Source: Kallipyga massiliensis ph2 (GTDB taxonomy: Bacteria > Bacillota > Clostridia > Tissierellales > Peptoniphilaceae). From it: 64,000 bases of DNA. The notes under the pieces were generated by a model. The model worked only from the letters and a program-made list of their open reading frames with translations, was not told the DNA's origin and made no database searches. This document shows positions 7,714 to 17,477 of the stretch, one piece after another. The stretch spans positions 1,246,443 through 1,310,442 of the forward strand of contig NZ_HE978585.1 of assembly GCF_000311985.1 (NCBI RefSeq), given 5' to 3'. Position numbers and translations under genes: made by a program. Each line of letters starts with the position of its first letter. The first letter of the stretch is position 1.

Positions 7714-8660
7714 TTTGTCGATTCCTTTTCTAAAAAATTTTTTGCTAACTCCACCATGGTCTCGAGGGCCTCTTCCCGATCCCGGTCCTCATTCAGTCTA
7801 AAGTGGTAGGCCTCCTTATAGCGTTTAAACCAGGTCACTTGTCGCTTGGCATAATTTCGGGAAAATTGCTGGATTAAGCGAACCATTTCCTTCTTGGTCA
7901 CCAAACCGCGAAAATACCAGCCGACCTCCTGGTAGCCTATGGCTGAGGCCGCCTGGGACTTTCTGGGCCATCCCTCCTCCCGGAGCCTGCGGTTTTCCTC
8001 GACCAAGCCTTCATCCACCATGGAAAGAACGCGGTTATTGATAGCTTGGTAAAGGTCCTGACGGTCTTTTTCCAAAATAAAGATCAGGGGGTCCCAGCGG
8101 TTAGAGAAGGCCTCCTCCTGTTTTTTTTCCGACATGGGCTTCCCTGTCGTGTAGAAAATTTCCAGGGCTCGTATGATCTTCTTCCGGTCACCCGGAAAAA
8201 GGGTCCGGGCCGTGACAGGATCCACTTCAGCAAGACGGTCCAAAAGGACCTGGCCTCCCTCCCGATCATAGTCGGCATGGAGTTTCTTCCGGAGGTCCTC
8301 ATTGATATTCAGCCCACCAAACTGGAAATCGTGGAGGATGGCATCCATATAAAGGCCGGTCCCTCCGACGAAAAGGGGAACTTTCTTTTCTTTACGGATT
8401 TCCCGGATGGCTTGGTAGGCCAGGCCCTGGTAATCTTCGGCAGTAAAGCGGTCACCGGGGTCGACCACATCCAGGAGATAGTGGACAAGGTCTCCCCTCT
8501 CTTCCTTGGTCGCCTTGGCTGTTCCAATGTCCATTCCCCGGTAGACTTGCATGGAATCCATGGAGACGATTTGGGCATCAATGGCCGTGGCCAGAGACAA
8601 GGAGAGGGAAGTTTTTCCCACCCCTGTCGGGCCAACTAAAAAAATAATCTTTTCTGGCAT
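7710..8660 (-). CDS. miaA: tRNA dimethylallyltransferase
   Basis: A 316-residue enzyme that transfers a dimethylallyl group to A37 of tRNAs reading codons that begin with U. The P-loop GPTGVGKT is at residues 10-17, followed by the family motifs DSMQVYRGMDIGTAK and GGTGLYMDAIL. Full length. The product is the substrate of MiaB, encoded 4.6 kb upstream in this window. It lies eight bases after mutL and overlaps ynbB, so all four genes are probably one transcript. Confidence 0.96.
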   Translation of the reverse strand: MPEKIIFLVGPTGVGKTSLSLSLATAIDAQIVSMDSMQVYRGMDIGTAKATKEERGDLVHYLLDVVDPGDRFTAEDYQGLAYQAIREIRKEKKVPLFVGGTGLYMDAILHDFQFGGLNINEDLRKKLHADYDREGGQVLLDRLAEVDPVTARTLFPGDRKKIIRALEIFYTTGKPMSEKKQEEAFSNRWDPLIFILEKDRQDLYQAINNRVLSMVDEGLVEENRRLREEGWPRKSQAASAIGYQEVGWYFRGLVTKKEMVRLIQQFSRNYAKRQVTWFKRYKEAYHFRLNEDRDREEALETMVELAKNFLEKESTK

Positions 8661-8668
8661 GGCCCCCC

Positions 8669-10564
8669 CTACTTATTCCTTAAGAAGCGGTTTTCCAAGT
8701 CTCTTTTGGTCCTCACGATGACGGTAGGACGGCCATGAGGGCAGGTCAAGGGATAGGCACAGGAGCGAAGGGCTTGGTAGAGAGCCTCCACTTCCTGGGG
8801 ATGGAGACTATCCCCCTGCTTGACTGAAGCCTTGCAGGCCTTCATGGCCATCCGATCAAGCATATCCTCATGTCTTCTCCATTCCTGTGGGATATCCATG
8901 TCAAGGAGGTCTAAAAATACCCGGTCATCCCTGGGGCTCTTAAATAAAAGGGGAATTTCCCTCAAAAGAAGGGTCTTTTCGCCGAAGAGGTCGAAGCGGT
9001 AGCCCATCTCTTCCAGGGCCCTCCTTCGCTCTTCCAAACCGTTAAGCTGGAGGTCGTTGAGCTCCAGGGTCAAGGGCTCAAGAAGAAGCTGGACATGGGG
9101 CTTGGATTCCTTCATCTCCCGGCAGAAGCGTTCATAATTAACCCTTTCATGGGCCGCATGCTGGTCCATATAAAAGACTTTATCCCTCCCCCGGTCCTCC
9201 AAAAGGATATAGGTCTTGAACAGGATACCCACAAAGACCAGGTCATCATAGGGAGGAAGGGGGGAATCCTCTTTTTCCTCCCGGTCCTCATCCACCGGAT
9301 TTCTCCTATTGATTGAAGAGAAAAAGTCCAGGACTTCCCCTTCATCCTCAAAGACTTCCAATGCCTCCTCATCGAAAGCCTCCAAATCAGATTCTCCCTT
9401 CTCGGAAAGCGCCGGATCCGGTCCAAAGTCGGGACCATAGGGCCGGTCCATTTCTCCCAGACTTGGGGCTCCCTTATCCGACCAGGCATAGGAGGAGACG
9501 ATCTCCTTATAGGCGTCTTCGGAAGACAGGTCCCGAAAGAGGCCCTGGCGACTCGTCTGATCCTTCCCGTCAGGAAGAGAGGGCTTATGAGCAAGCGCTC
9601 GGGAAACCAGTTCTTTTAAAAGGTCCAAAAGCTCATCCGGAAAATCATAGGTAATCTTCTGCTTATTGGGATGGATATTGACTTCCAAGTTCCTGGCCTC
9701 GGTTTCAACAAAAATCTGATAGGCCGGAAAACGCCCGTTTGGGATGATGGACTTGAACAACCCCTCCATCTCATCCTGGATCCGGTCATCCAAAATATAG
9801 CGGCCATTGATATAGAGGAATTCCATCTGCCGGTTCCCCCGGTAAAAGGTGTTATTTCCGATTCGACCTCTTACCCTAAAGTGGGGGCTCTCCCCCTCGA
9901 TGGGCAAAAGAGCATCAAAATAGGAACTTCCGAAAAGAACCAGGAGGTTTTCGTCCAGGGACCGGTCCTTGTGGGTCTGAAAAATCCTCTTGGTGTCACG
10001 AGTGAAGCGAATGGAAATCTTGGGGTTGCCGACGGCAAAGGCATACATGAGGCGGGAAATTTTATTCCCTTCTGCCTTGTCCGATTTCATGAATTTCTTA
10101 CGAACAGGAAGGGAGTAGAAAAGATCTTCGACCACCAATTGGGTACCCACAGACATGGCTATGGGGTTGACTTCTTTGAGATTTCCCTCTTTAAAGGTGA
10201 ATTCATAGCCGGAAGACTGGTCGGCCGTCCTTGTCCGACAGGTTACCTGGGCAACGGACAGGATGGAAGCCAGGGCCTCGCCACGGAATCCGAGGCTCAG
10301 GGTCTGGTAGAGATCCTCAAAATCCCTGATCTTGGAGGTAGCGTGTCGTTCGAAGGCCAAGGGAACCTGGTCCTTGGGAATCCCGGACCCGTTGTCGGTA
10401 ATGACGATCTTCGTCTTTCCCCCGTCAAGAATCTCCACAGAAATATCGTCTGCTCCGGCATCAATGGCGTTTTCAACAGCCTCCTTCACCACCGAAAGAG
10501 GGCCTTCAATGACTTCACCGGCAGCAATTTTCTCTATCGTTTTTCCATCTAAGCGCTGGATCAT
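8669..10564 (-). CDS. mutL: DNA mismatch repair protein MutL
   Basis: A 631-residue MutL with an N-terminal GHKL ATPase domain (ENAIDAGA near residue 35, DNGSGI near 58, GFRGEAL near 94) and a C-terminal dimerisation domain. The nuclease motif DQHAAHERVNYE is intact near residue 465 and a CPHGRP motif lies near the C-terminus, so this MutL should nick DNA itself, as expected in bacteria without MutH. A long acidic linker separates the domains. Its start overlaps the mutS stop by four bases. Confidence 0.96.
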   Translation of the reverse strand: MIQRLDGKTIEKIAAGEVIEGPLSVVKEAVENAIDAGADDISVEILDGGKTKIVITDNGSGIPKDQVPLAFERHATSKIRDFEDLYQTLSLGFRGEALASILSVAQVTCRTRTADQSSGYEFTFKEGNLKEVNPIAMSVGTQLVVEDLFYSLPVRKKFMKSDKAEGNKISRLMYAFAVGNPKISIRFTRDTKRIFQTHKDRSLDENLLVLFGSSYFDALLPIEGESPHFRVRGRIGNNTFYRGNRQMEFLYINGRYILDDRIQDEMEGLFKSIIPNGRFPAYQIFVETEARNLEVNIHPNKQKITYDFPDELLDLLKELVSRALAHKPSLPDGKDQTSRQGLFRDLSSEDAYKEIVSSYAWSDKGAPSLGEMDRPYGPDFGPDPALSEKGESDLEAFDEEALEVFEDEGEVLDFFSSINRRNPVDEDREEKEDSPLPPYDDLVFVGILFKTYILLEDRGRDKVFYMDQHAAHERVNYERFCREMKESKPHVQLLLEPLTLELNDLQLNGLEERRRALEEMGYRFDLFGEKTLLLREIPLLFKSPRDDRVFLDLLDMDIPQEWRRHEDMLDRMAMKACKASVKQGDSLHPQEVEALYQALRSCAYPLTCPHGRPTVIVRTKRDLENRFLRNK

Positions 10565-13206
10565 CGGTCATCCTCCTCAATCATCTCCTGGGCTTGCCGG
10601 ATGAAACCGTCCAAAGTCGTCAGGGCCTGGACCGGAGAAAGGGCATTAACATCGATCCGGGCCATTTCTTCAAGGAGGGCCCTTCGACGGAAGTCGGAAA
10701 AATCCTCCTGGTGGTCACTGGCCTTGGGAGTCTCTTTAACAAAAGACAGGTCATTAATGGCATCAATATTGGATAGGATGTAGTTGGCCCGGACCAGGAT
10801 TTCCCCAGGTAAGCCGGAAAGTTTGGCCACCTCGATCCCGTAGGACCGGTCCGTCATCCCTTCAACCACCTTCCGGAGGAAGATCAGCTGTCCATCCTCC
10901 TCTTTGATATCCACCTTCCGGTTGCTGATGGAATTCTTCTTCCCCGCTAAACTCGTAAGCTCGTGATAATGGGTAGCGAAGAGGGTCTTGGGCCTCTGAT
11001 GGGCATCCAGGTATTCCAAAATCGCATAGGCAATGGATAGGCCGTCGTTGGTTGATGTTCCCCTACCTACCTCATCCAGGACCAAAAATGAGGAGGAAGT
11101 CGCTTCTTCCAGGATTTCCGCCATTTCTTTCATTTCCACCATGAAGGTGGATTCTCCCCGTTGGAGGTGGTCGCGGGCCCCGATCCGGGTCAGGACCTTA
11201 TCGGTAATGGGGAGGTCGCAAGATTTGGCCGGAACGAAGGCTCCCATTTGGGCCATAATCAAAATCAGAGCATTTTGTCGCATGAAGGTGGACTTCCCGG
11301 CCATATTGGGACCGGTGATGATCTGGATCCGGTTGTCCTTGGCCCCGATGTCCAGGTCATTGCCGATAAATTCTTCCTCCTGGATGACCTCCACCACCGG
11401 ATGACGCCCTTCAATGATGGTGATCCGGTCTTGGCCTCCCTTATGGAAATGGGGCCGGACATAGTCCTCATCTGATGCCAATGTTGCAAGGGAAAGGAGG
11501 ACATCCAGCTTGGCTAAAAGCTTTGCCGTGTCTTGGATCCGGATGGCCTGGTCCGAAATGGTCTGGCGGATCTTCTGGAAGATGGCATACTCCATCTCTT
11601 TGATTGCCGACTCATCTCCGGTAATTCGTCCTGCCTGGCTCTCCAGGTAGTCAGTGGTGTAACGCTCAGCGTTTTTCAAGGTCTGCTGGCGGCGGTAATC
11701 GGAAGGCACCTTGGAGAGGTTGGACTGGGTGACTTCAATGAAATAGCCGGCATTCTTCCGGTAGATGATCCGGAGGTTGCTGATCCCCGTCCTCTTTTTT
11801 TCCTCCGCCTCATACTTGACCAAGGCCTTTTTGGCTTCATCGGATCCTGACCGGATCCGGTCCAATTCCTCCGAAAATCCCGGCCGGATCATCCCCCCAT
11901 CCGTAATCGTGATCGGGGGCTCATCGACAATGGCTCGGTCAATCAGGTCCTTAATATCGGACAAGCTATCGAGATGGCCAAAAAAGTCTCGAACAGGGGC
12001 GGAGTCGGTGGACTCCACCAGGCTTTGGATTTTGGGGAGGGGGCTTAGGGAAAGGGCCAGGGAGAGGAGGTCTCGAGCATTTCCCCTCTGGTAGGAGAAC
12101 TTTCCCAGGAGCCTCTCCAGGTCATAGACCTTGGACAGGCTTTCTCGTAGGGGGAGGCTGAGGGTGACCCTGTCCTTGAAAGCTTCCACCAGGTCCAGTC
12201 GTTGGTTGATGGCATCCAGCTCCATTAAAGGCATATCCAGCCATTGGCCTAAAAGACGTCCCCCCATGGCGGTTTTTGTCCGGTCCATGATGTCAAGGAG
12301 ACTCCCCTTCCGGGAATGGTTAAAGAGGTTCCGGTCCAGCTCCAAATTTTCCCGACTGCTGGCATTGACCATCATATACCGGTCGCTTTCCAGCCATTGA
12401 AGAAGGTTGAGGTGGCTAAGCTTGTCTTCCTGGAAGGCATAGATGTAATCCAAAAGAGAAGAGACAGCCATGGCAGCAACCAGGTGCCTCTCCACTTCTT
12501 TTCGACCGGTCGGTCCCAGGTAGTTTTCCACCCGGTCCCTAGCCTGGGCTGCTTTCTTGGGATCCACATCCAGCCGGCTAATAAAAACGGCAAGCTTTTC
12601 TAAAAATAAGGAGACCTTCTCCAAAATCTCCCGGTTGTTCCCATCATTCAAAAGGAGGATTTCCGAAGGTTTGATCGTGGCCATCCAATTGTGGGTGAAG
12701 GTAACAGGGTCCTCAACCATGTCAACTTCTGTTGTAGCGATTTCCCCCGTGGAGAGGTCCGCATAGCAAAGAGCCGCTTTTTTTTGGTAAAAATAGAAGC
12801 AAAGGAGAAAGTTGTTCTCCTTTCCTTCCAAGGCATCCGCATCGGTCAGGGTGCCCGGGGTCAAGACCCGGGTTACCGCCCTTTTCACAAGGCCGACCGC
12901 CTGGGCCGGATCCTCCATCTGGTCCACAATGACGACCTTGTAGCCCTTGTCGACCAATTTGGAGGTATAGGAATCGATGGCCTGGTGGGGCACGCCACAC
13001 ATGGGGGCCCGGTCTTCCAGACCGCAGTATTTTCCGGTTAAGGCAATTTCCAAGACCTTGGATCCGACTTCCGCATCTTCAAAAAACATCTCATAAAAAT
13101 CACCCAGTCGGTATAGAATCAGGGCATCCGGATAGGCTCTTTTTGTGGAAACGTAGTGCTGCATCATGGGCGAAAGGGATTCAAAATCAATATGGTCCCA
13201 TACCAT
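10561..13206 (-). CDS. mutS: DNA mismatch recognition protein MutS
   Basis: An 881-residue MutS. The mismatch-binding N-terminus contains the YRLGDFYEMFFEDA stretch with the Phe-x-Glu wedge. The P-loop GPNMAGKST is at about residue 630 and the Walker B region LVLDEVGRGTS follows. The start has AAAGGAGG at proper distance. It is the first gene of the mutS-mutL-miaA-ynbB run, starting 70 bases after the miaB stop. The gap carries a GAAGATGATCTTC dyad but no convincing promoter. Confidence 0.96.
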   Translation of the reverse strand: MVWDHIDFESLSPMMQHYVSTKRAYPDALILYRLGDFYEMFFEDAEVGSKVLEIALTGKYCGLEDRAPMCGVPHQAIDSYTSKLVDKGYKVVIVDQMEDPAQAVGLVKRAVTRVLTPGTLTDADALEGKENNFLLCFYFYQKKAALCYADLSTGEIATTEVDMVEDPVTFTHNWMATIKPSEILLLNDGNNREILEKVSLFLEKLAVFISRLDVDPKKAAQARDRVENYLGPTGRKEVERHLVAAMAVSSLLDYIYAFQEDKLSHLNLLQWLESDRYMMVNASSRENLELDRNLFNHSRKGSLLDIMDRTKTAMGGRLLGQWLDMPLMELDAINQRLDLVEAFKDRVTLSLPLRESLSKVYDLERLLGKFSYQRGNARDLLSLALSLSPLPKIQSLVESTDSAPVRDFFGHLDSLSDIKDLIDRAIVDEPPITITDGGMIRPGFSEELDRIRSGSDEAKKALVKYEAEEKKRTGISNLRIIYRKNAGYFIEVTQSNLSKVPSDYRRQQTLKNAERYTTDYLESQAGRITGDESAIKEMEYAIFQKIRQTISDQAIRIQDTAKLLAKLDVLLSLATLASDEDYVRPHFHKGGQDRITIIEGRHPVVEVIQEEEFIGNDLDIGAKDNRIQIITGPNMAGKSTFMRQNALILIMAQMGAFVPAKSCDLPITDKVLTRIGARDHLQRGESTFMVEMKEMAEILEEATSSSFLVLDEVGRGTSTNDGLSIAYAILEYLDAHQRPKTLFATHYHELTSLAGKKNSISNRKVDIKEEDGQLIFLRKVVEGMTDRSYGIEVAKLSGLPGEILVRANYILSNIDAINDLSFVKETPKASDHQEDFSDFRRRALLEEMARIDVNALSPVQALTTLDGFIRQAQEMIEEDDR

Positions 13207-13276
13207 AGGTCCACCTCCTTTCTATTTATCTAATCGTATAATTATTATTTTTGATGAAGATCATCTTCTTCTTTTA

Positions 13277-14590
13277 TCAATTTAAAACCCTACCCATGAG
13301 GGCAAAGGAGTTGGCCTCCGTAACTTCCACTTGTCGGATTTGTCCGACCAGGTTTTGGTCTCCGGGAACATGGATGAGGTGGTAGCCGGAGTCCCTTCCG
13401 GAAATCTTCCGGGGATCATTCTTTGACTGACCATCAAAGAGAACCTCTACCCTCTTGCCTACCATGGCCTGATTCTTTCGGTTGAAAATGGGATAAAGGA
13501 CATCGCAGAGTTCCTGGTAGCGACGGGATTTAATGGTGTCGGGGACTTGGTCCTCCCTCTCCCCCGCCCGGGTACCGGGCCGGACAGAATAGATGAAGGT
13601 AAAGGCGTTATCATACTCCACCTTCCGGCAGAGGTCCAAGCTGGCTTGGTGGTCTTCCTCGCTTTCGCCCGGGAAACCCACGATAATATCGGTAGTGATG
13701 GTGATGTCCGGAACCGCCTTCCTCAACTTATCAACAAGGGCCAGGTAATCTTCCCTAGTATAGTGACGGTTCATTTCCCGGAGGACCTTATCCGACCCTG
13801 ATTGAAGGGGAAGGTGGAAGTGCCGTTCAATATTGGGATATTTAGCAATAACATGGATAAGATCATCCGACAGGTCCTTGGGATGGGAGGACATGAAGCG
13901 GACCCGGTCGATTCCAGGAGTTTCGGCTACTTTCGCAAGAAGGGAGGGAAAATCGACTTGGAAGTCCTTTCCATAGGAGTTGACATTCTGCCCTAGAAGG
14001 GTGACTTCTTTGTAGCCGGCTTTAGCCAAAAAGTTCACCTCTTCTAAAACTTCTCGGGGAGGCCGGGAAGCCTCTCTTCCCCTGGCATAGGGAACGATGC
14101 AGTAGGAGCAGAAATTATCACAGCCGGTCATGATGTTGACATAGGCGGAAAAAGAACTTTTCCGGTCGAAGGCAAGGTCCAGGTCGGACCCATCCACCGA
14201 ATAGGTGGAAGTATCGAAGACCCTTCCCTCCTCTTCCAGTTCTTTCAAAAGGATGGGGAGCTTCTCGATATTCTTGGTTCCAAAAACCAGGTCCACTTGG
14301 GGATACTTGTCCCGAATAATATCCCCTGCAGGCCCTGTCTGCATCATGCAGCCGGAGACGGCTAAGATTCGCTTGGGATCGGCCTCCCTCCAGCCCTTTA
14401 AGGCACCCACCTGACCAAAGACCTTGAGTTCAGCATTTTCCCGGACAAGGCAGGTATTAAATAAAATAAAATCCGCTCGGTCAGGACTCTCCGTCTTCTC
14501 ATAGCCCAAATTCTCCAGAATGGCGGCTATCCGCTCGCTATCATGGTCATTCATCTGGCAGCCATGGGTGATAATATGGTATTTCCTCAT
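13277..14590 (-). CDS. miaB: tRNA-2-methylthio-N6-dimethylallyladenosine synthase
   Basis: A 437-residue radical-SAM methylthiotransferase acting on i6A37 of tRNA after MiaA. The N-terminal UPF0004 domain has three cysteines (THGCQMND, NTCLVRENA, SGCMMQ) for one 4Fe-4S cluster. The radical-SAM motif GCDNFCSYCIVPYARG lies near residue 155, and a TRAM domain ends the protein. Full length. It follows the ispH-rpsA terminator and precedes mutS by 70 bases. Confidence 0.96.
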   Translation of the reverse strand: MRKYHIITHGCQMNDHDSERIAAILENLGYEKTESPDRADFILFNTCLVRENAELKVFGQVGALKGWREADPKRILAVSGCMMQTGPAGDIIRDKYPQVDLVFGTKNIEKLPILLKELEEEGRVFDTSTYSVDGSDLDLAFDRKSSFSAYVNIMTGCDNFCSYCIVPYARGREASRPPREVLEEVNFLAKAGYKEVTLLGQNVNSYGKDFQVDFPSLLAKVAETPGIDRVRFMSSHPKDLSDDLIHVIAKYPNIERHFHLPLQSGSDKVLREMNRHYTREDYLALVDKLRKAVPDITITTDIIVGFPGESEEDHQASLDLCRKVEYDNAFTFIYSVRPGTRAGEREDQVPDTIKSRRYQELCDVLYPIFNRKNQAMVGKRVEVLFDGQSKNDPRKISGRDSGYHLIHVPGDQNLVGQIRQVEVTEANSFALMGRVLN

Positions 14591-14610
14591 TTACAGGTCC
14601 TCATCTCGAA

Positions 14611-14640
14611 TAAAAAGAGGAAGCAGAAGCCTGCTCCCTC
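14611..14640 (-). terminator. Terminator after ispH-rpsA
   Basis: Minus strand GAGGGAGCAG-GCTT-CTGCTTCCTC stem with one G-T pair, followed by T5. It separates the ispH-rpsA transcript from miaB. Confidence 0.88.
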
Positions 14641-14669
14641 GTAAGATTGATTTTCATAAACGTCTTGAT

Positions 14670-16859
14670 TTACTCTTCAGAGGAAGTTTCCTCGATATTT
14701 TCCACTTCTTCCGAAGATTCAGCAACTTCTGCTTCTTCATTTTCAAGGTCTTGGGCAGGAGCGCTTTCTTCGGTCTGTCCCAGCTTGGCCGCAATCAGGT
14801 CACCCAGGTTGGTTCCGATATCCGAAGAGGATTCAAAGTCAATGGCCACCTCTTGCTTCTTGGGCGCCTGGTCTTTCTTTGGCGCTCTCTTGGGCTTGGA
14901 TTCTCCGGCATCCTTGGCAGGTCTCTCATAACGGGAGAAATCCTGGGCAGCCGTTCTTCCGGCATCTTCCTTCTCCTCAGGTTCCTGAAGAGCACGGGCG
15001 GAGAGGGCGATTCTCTGGCGATCCATATCGATGTCAAGAATCTTTACCTCGATCGTATCACCGATGTTGAGCTCATCCGAAGGCTTCTCGACATGGTGGT
15101 TGGCAATCTGGGAAACATGGATCAGGCCTTCAACACCTTCTTTCAGACGGACGAAGGCACCGAATTCGAGCATATTGACGACAGTCCCGGTGACCACATC
15201 CCCGGCCTTGTTGTTTTCAGCGAAAACATCAAAGGGTTTGGGTTGGAGTTGCTTCAAACCGAGAGAGATACGGTTGCGTTCACGGTTGGCTTTCAGAACA
15301 ACGGGTTCCAGTTCCTGGCCTACAGTAAGAACATCGGAGGGCTTATCAATTCTCTGCCATGCAATGTCGGAGACGTGGATCAATCCATCGACCCCACCGA
15401 GGTCAACGAAGGCACCGAAGTCGGTCATCCGAACGACCTTGCCCTTGATCTGCTGACCAACGACGATGTTTTCCCAAACATCATCCAGCTGCTCTTCACG
15501 GACGGCACGGCTGGATAAAACAACACGGCGTTTTCTCTCGTCAATCGAAAGGATTTTACAATCCAAAGTCTGACCAACAAATTGTTTGAAGTTTTTTACA
15601 AAATAAGTGGTAATTTGTGATGCAGGAATAAAGCCATTAATGCCCATCACTTTCACAACAAGACCGCCGCGGTTTTCTCCGCTGACGTAGGCTTCAACGG
15701 TTTCGCCTGCTTCAAACTTATCCACTAATTGCTGCCAATGTTTCAGCCCTTCAACACGACGTGTCGACAATGCCACATTGCCGTCACCATCATCCAATTT
15801 GATGACATAGACGTCGATCTCGTCCCCTTCATGGAAGGCCTCTTTCGGATTTGCCTGTTCTTCATCCGTCATTTCCTCGGACTTGATGATCCCATCTGCC
15901 CGGAATTGGATGTCAACGAACACCTCATCCTCTTTTACGGTAATGACTTCGCCCTTGACGATATCTCTCGGGGAAATTCTCACCATACTGTCTTCGATTT
16001 GTTCCATGAAATCTTCACTTGTAAAATTGTCCATTCCTTTGACGACCTCCTCAATAATCCAATCTGGTGTCGAAGCACCAGCTGTAATCCCTATTCTATT
16101 AAAAAATGCCCATCTTTGCAAAGATAATTCATCAATTTTTTCGATTTTTACCACATTCGGGCAGTATTTCCGGCAAACTTGGTAGAGTTTTTCCGTATTC
16201 GAGGAATTCCTTCCTCCAATGACGATCATGGCCTCCGATTCTTGGGCCAATTTTCTGGCCGCTTCTTGACGGTCCCGGCTGGCATTGCAGATGGTGTTTT
16301 TCATTATGCCGGCATTATGGTTTAAAATTCTTTCCCCAACCGCCTCAAAATAGTCCTTCCGGTTGGTCGTTTGGGAAATGATAAAAAGAGGGCGGTCCGC
16401 TTGGAATTTCTCCCCCTCTTCCTCCGTCCGGATCACTTTGGTATCCGGATCAAGGTAGGACTTCATGGCTTCAACCTCAGGGTGGTCGGGATCTCCAATG
16501 ATGACCACCTGGCGGCCCTCCTCATTCGCCTTTTGCGCCTGTTTATAGATGCTTAAAAGGATGGGGCAGGTTCCATCCACCAGCTGGAAACCACGGGCCT
16601 CCATCCACTCTTTTTCTTCTTTTTTTATGCCATGAGCCCGGAGAATAAGAGTGGATTGGGGGTCAATCTCTTCCAGTTCACCAAAGTCTTCGATGACGGA
16701 AATCCCCATTTTCCTCATCATCTCCACATACTGGGGATTATGGACAAGGGGACCATAGGAATAGACTTTTCCACCTTCTTTTACCGCCTCTTGGGCCTTC
16801 CGATCGATCCGGCTAACGCCAAAGCAGAAGCCGGCGGAATCGGCCACTCTAATTTTCAT
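14670..16859 (-). CDS. ispH-rpsA: IspH (HMBPP reductase) fused to ribosomal protein S1
   Basis: A 729-residue fusion. Residues 1 to about 283 form IspH/LytB, the 4Fe-4S enzyme that makes IPP and DMAPP in the MEP pathway; the cluster cysteines are Cys12 (AGFCFGV), one in DGTCPI and one in NTICNAS. After a linker come four S1 RNA-binding repeats (about 300-375, 385-455, 470-540, 555-625), the third and fourth with the classic TDFGAFVDL and LEFGAFVRL patterns. The tail is long and acidic/Lys-rich. This fusion is known in clostridia, where it links isoprenoid synthesis with S1. AAGGAGGAG precedes the ATG. It follows plsC closely. Confidence 0.95.
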   Translation of the reverse strand: MKIRVADSAGFCFGVSRIDRKAQEAVKEGGKVYSYGPLVHNPQYVEMMRKMGISVIEDFGELEEIDPQSTLILRAHGIKKEEKEWMEARGFQLVDGTCPILLSIYKQAQKANEEGRQVVIIGDPDHPEVEAMKSYLDPDTKVIRTEEEGEKFQADRPLFIISQTTNRKDYFEAVGERILNHNAGIMKNTICNASRDRQEAARKLAQESEAMIVIGGRNSSNTEKLYQVCRKYCPNVVKIEKIDELSLQRWAFFNRIGITAGASTPDWIIEEVVKGMDNFTSEDFMEQIEDSMVRISPRDIVKGEVITVKEDEVFVDIQFRADGIIKSEEMTDEEQANPKEAFHEGDEIDVYVIKLDDGDGNVALSTRRVEGLKHWQQLVDKFEAGETVEAYVSGENRGGLVVKVMGINGFIPASQITTYFVKNFKQFVGQTLDCKILSIDERKRRVVLSSRAVREEQLDDVWENIVVGQQIKGKVVRMTDFGAFVDLGGVDGLIHVSDIAWQRIDKPSDVLTVGQELEPVVLKANRERNRISLGLKQLQPKPFDVFAENNKAGDVVTGTVVNMLEFGAFVRLKEGVEGLIHVSQIANHHVEKPSDELNIGDTIEVKILDIDMDRQRIALSARALQEPEEKEDAGRTAAQDFSRYERPAKDAGESKPKRAPKKDQAPKKQEVAIDFESSSDIGTNLGDLIAAKLGQTEESAPAQDLENEEAEVAESSEEVENIEETSSEE

Positions 16860-16880
16860 CCTCTCCTCCTTCTCCTTGGT

Positions 16881-17477
16881 CTAGTCCTTCTGGGAAAAAT
16901 CGCTGATCGGATAATCCGTAGCATAAATAGCATTGAAGATTTTCTGTGACAGGTAGGGACGCTGGTCCTTACGGGGCAAGGCCTTTACCTCCTCATAGTC
17001 CAAATAATCCCGGTATTCTACGGTTATCCTCCCACGAAAGCGGTAGTCGGCTTGGATATGGACCGGAAGAAGCTTGCACTGGGTCCGTTGAAGGAAGAGA
17101 CCCACCCCCTCTTTCATATTGCGGGGATCCACCTCCTTGACCCGGGTTCCTTCCGGAAAGATACAGAGGGTCTCCCCTTGTCCCAGCCGGTGGATGATGG
17201 TCCGGATGGTTTCCATTTCCACCTGGTCACGGTTAATGAATATGGTCCCCATGGACCGGTAGAAAAAGGCCAGTCGGCTCTTCTCCAATTCTCTTTTTCC
17301 AACGAAGGTGATCCTGCCCGGATAGGTCACAGCCATGACCACGATATCTAAGATGGATTGGTGGTTGGGGCAAATGATCAAGCCCTCCTTAGGGTCGGAC
17401 GTAGGCCGGTTGACCACCTTGATCTTAAAGGCAAAAAAGCATAAAAAGCGGAGGATGGCCCGGACTACAAAGTACAT
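16881..17477 (-). CDS. plsC: 1-acyl-sn-glycerol-3-phosphate acyltransferase
   Basis: A 198-residue lysophosphatidic acid acyltransferase making phosphatidic acid at the cytoplasmic membrane. The catalytic NHQSILD motif (H-x4-D) is near residue 39 and the substrate-binding FPEGTR motif near residue 109. One N-terminal hydrophobic segment anchors it. Its start overlaps the cmk stop by 13 bases, and GAGGAG lies before the ATG. The order cmk-plsC-ispH/rpsA is common in clostridia. Confidence 0.93.
   Translation of the reverse strand: MYFVVRAILRFLCFFAFKIKVVNRPTSDPKEGLIICPNHQSILDIVVMAVTYPGRITFVGKRELEKSRLAFFYRSMGTIFINRDQVEMETIRTIIHRLGQGETLCIFPEGTRVKEVDPRNMKEGVGLFLQRTQCKLLPVHIQADYRFRGRITVEYRDYLDYEEVKALPRKDQRPYLSQKIFNAIYATDYPISDFSQKD

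Noticed and set aside
9671..10552. Long plus-strand open frame (about 290 codons) opposite mutL
   Set aside because: It is antisense to clearly conserved MutL motifs, has no ribosome site, and its translation resembles no protein; GC-rich codon use creates such shadows.
13250..13275. GAAGATGATCTTC dyad before mutS as terminator or operator
   Set aside because: No T run and no matching dyad elsewhere; left as an unexplained short palindrome.
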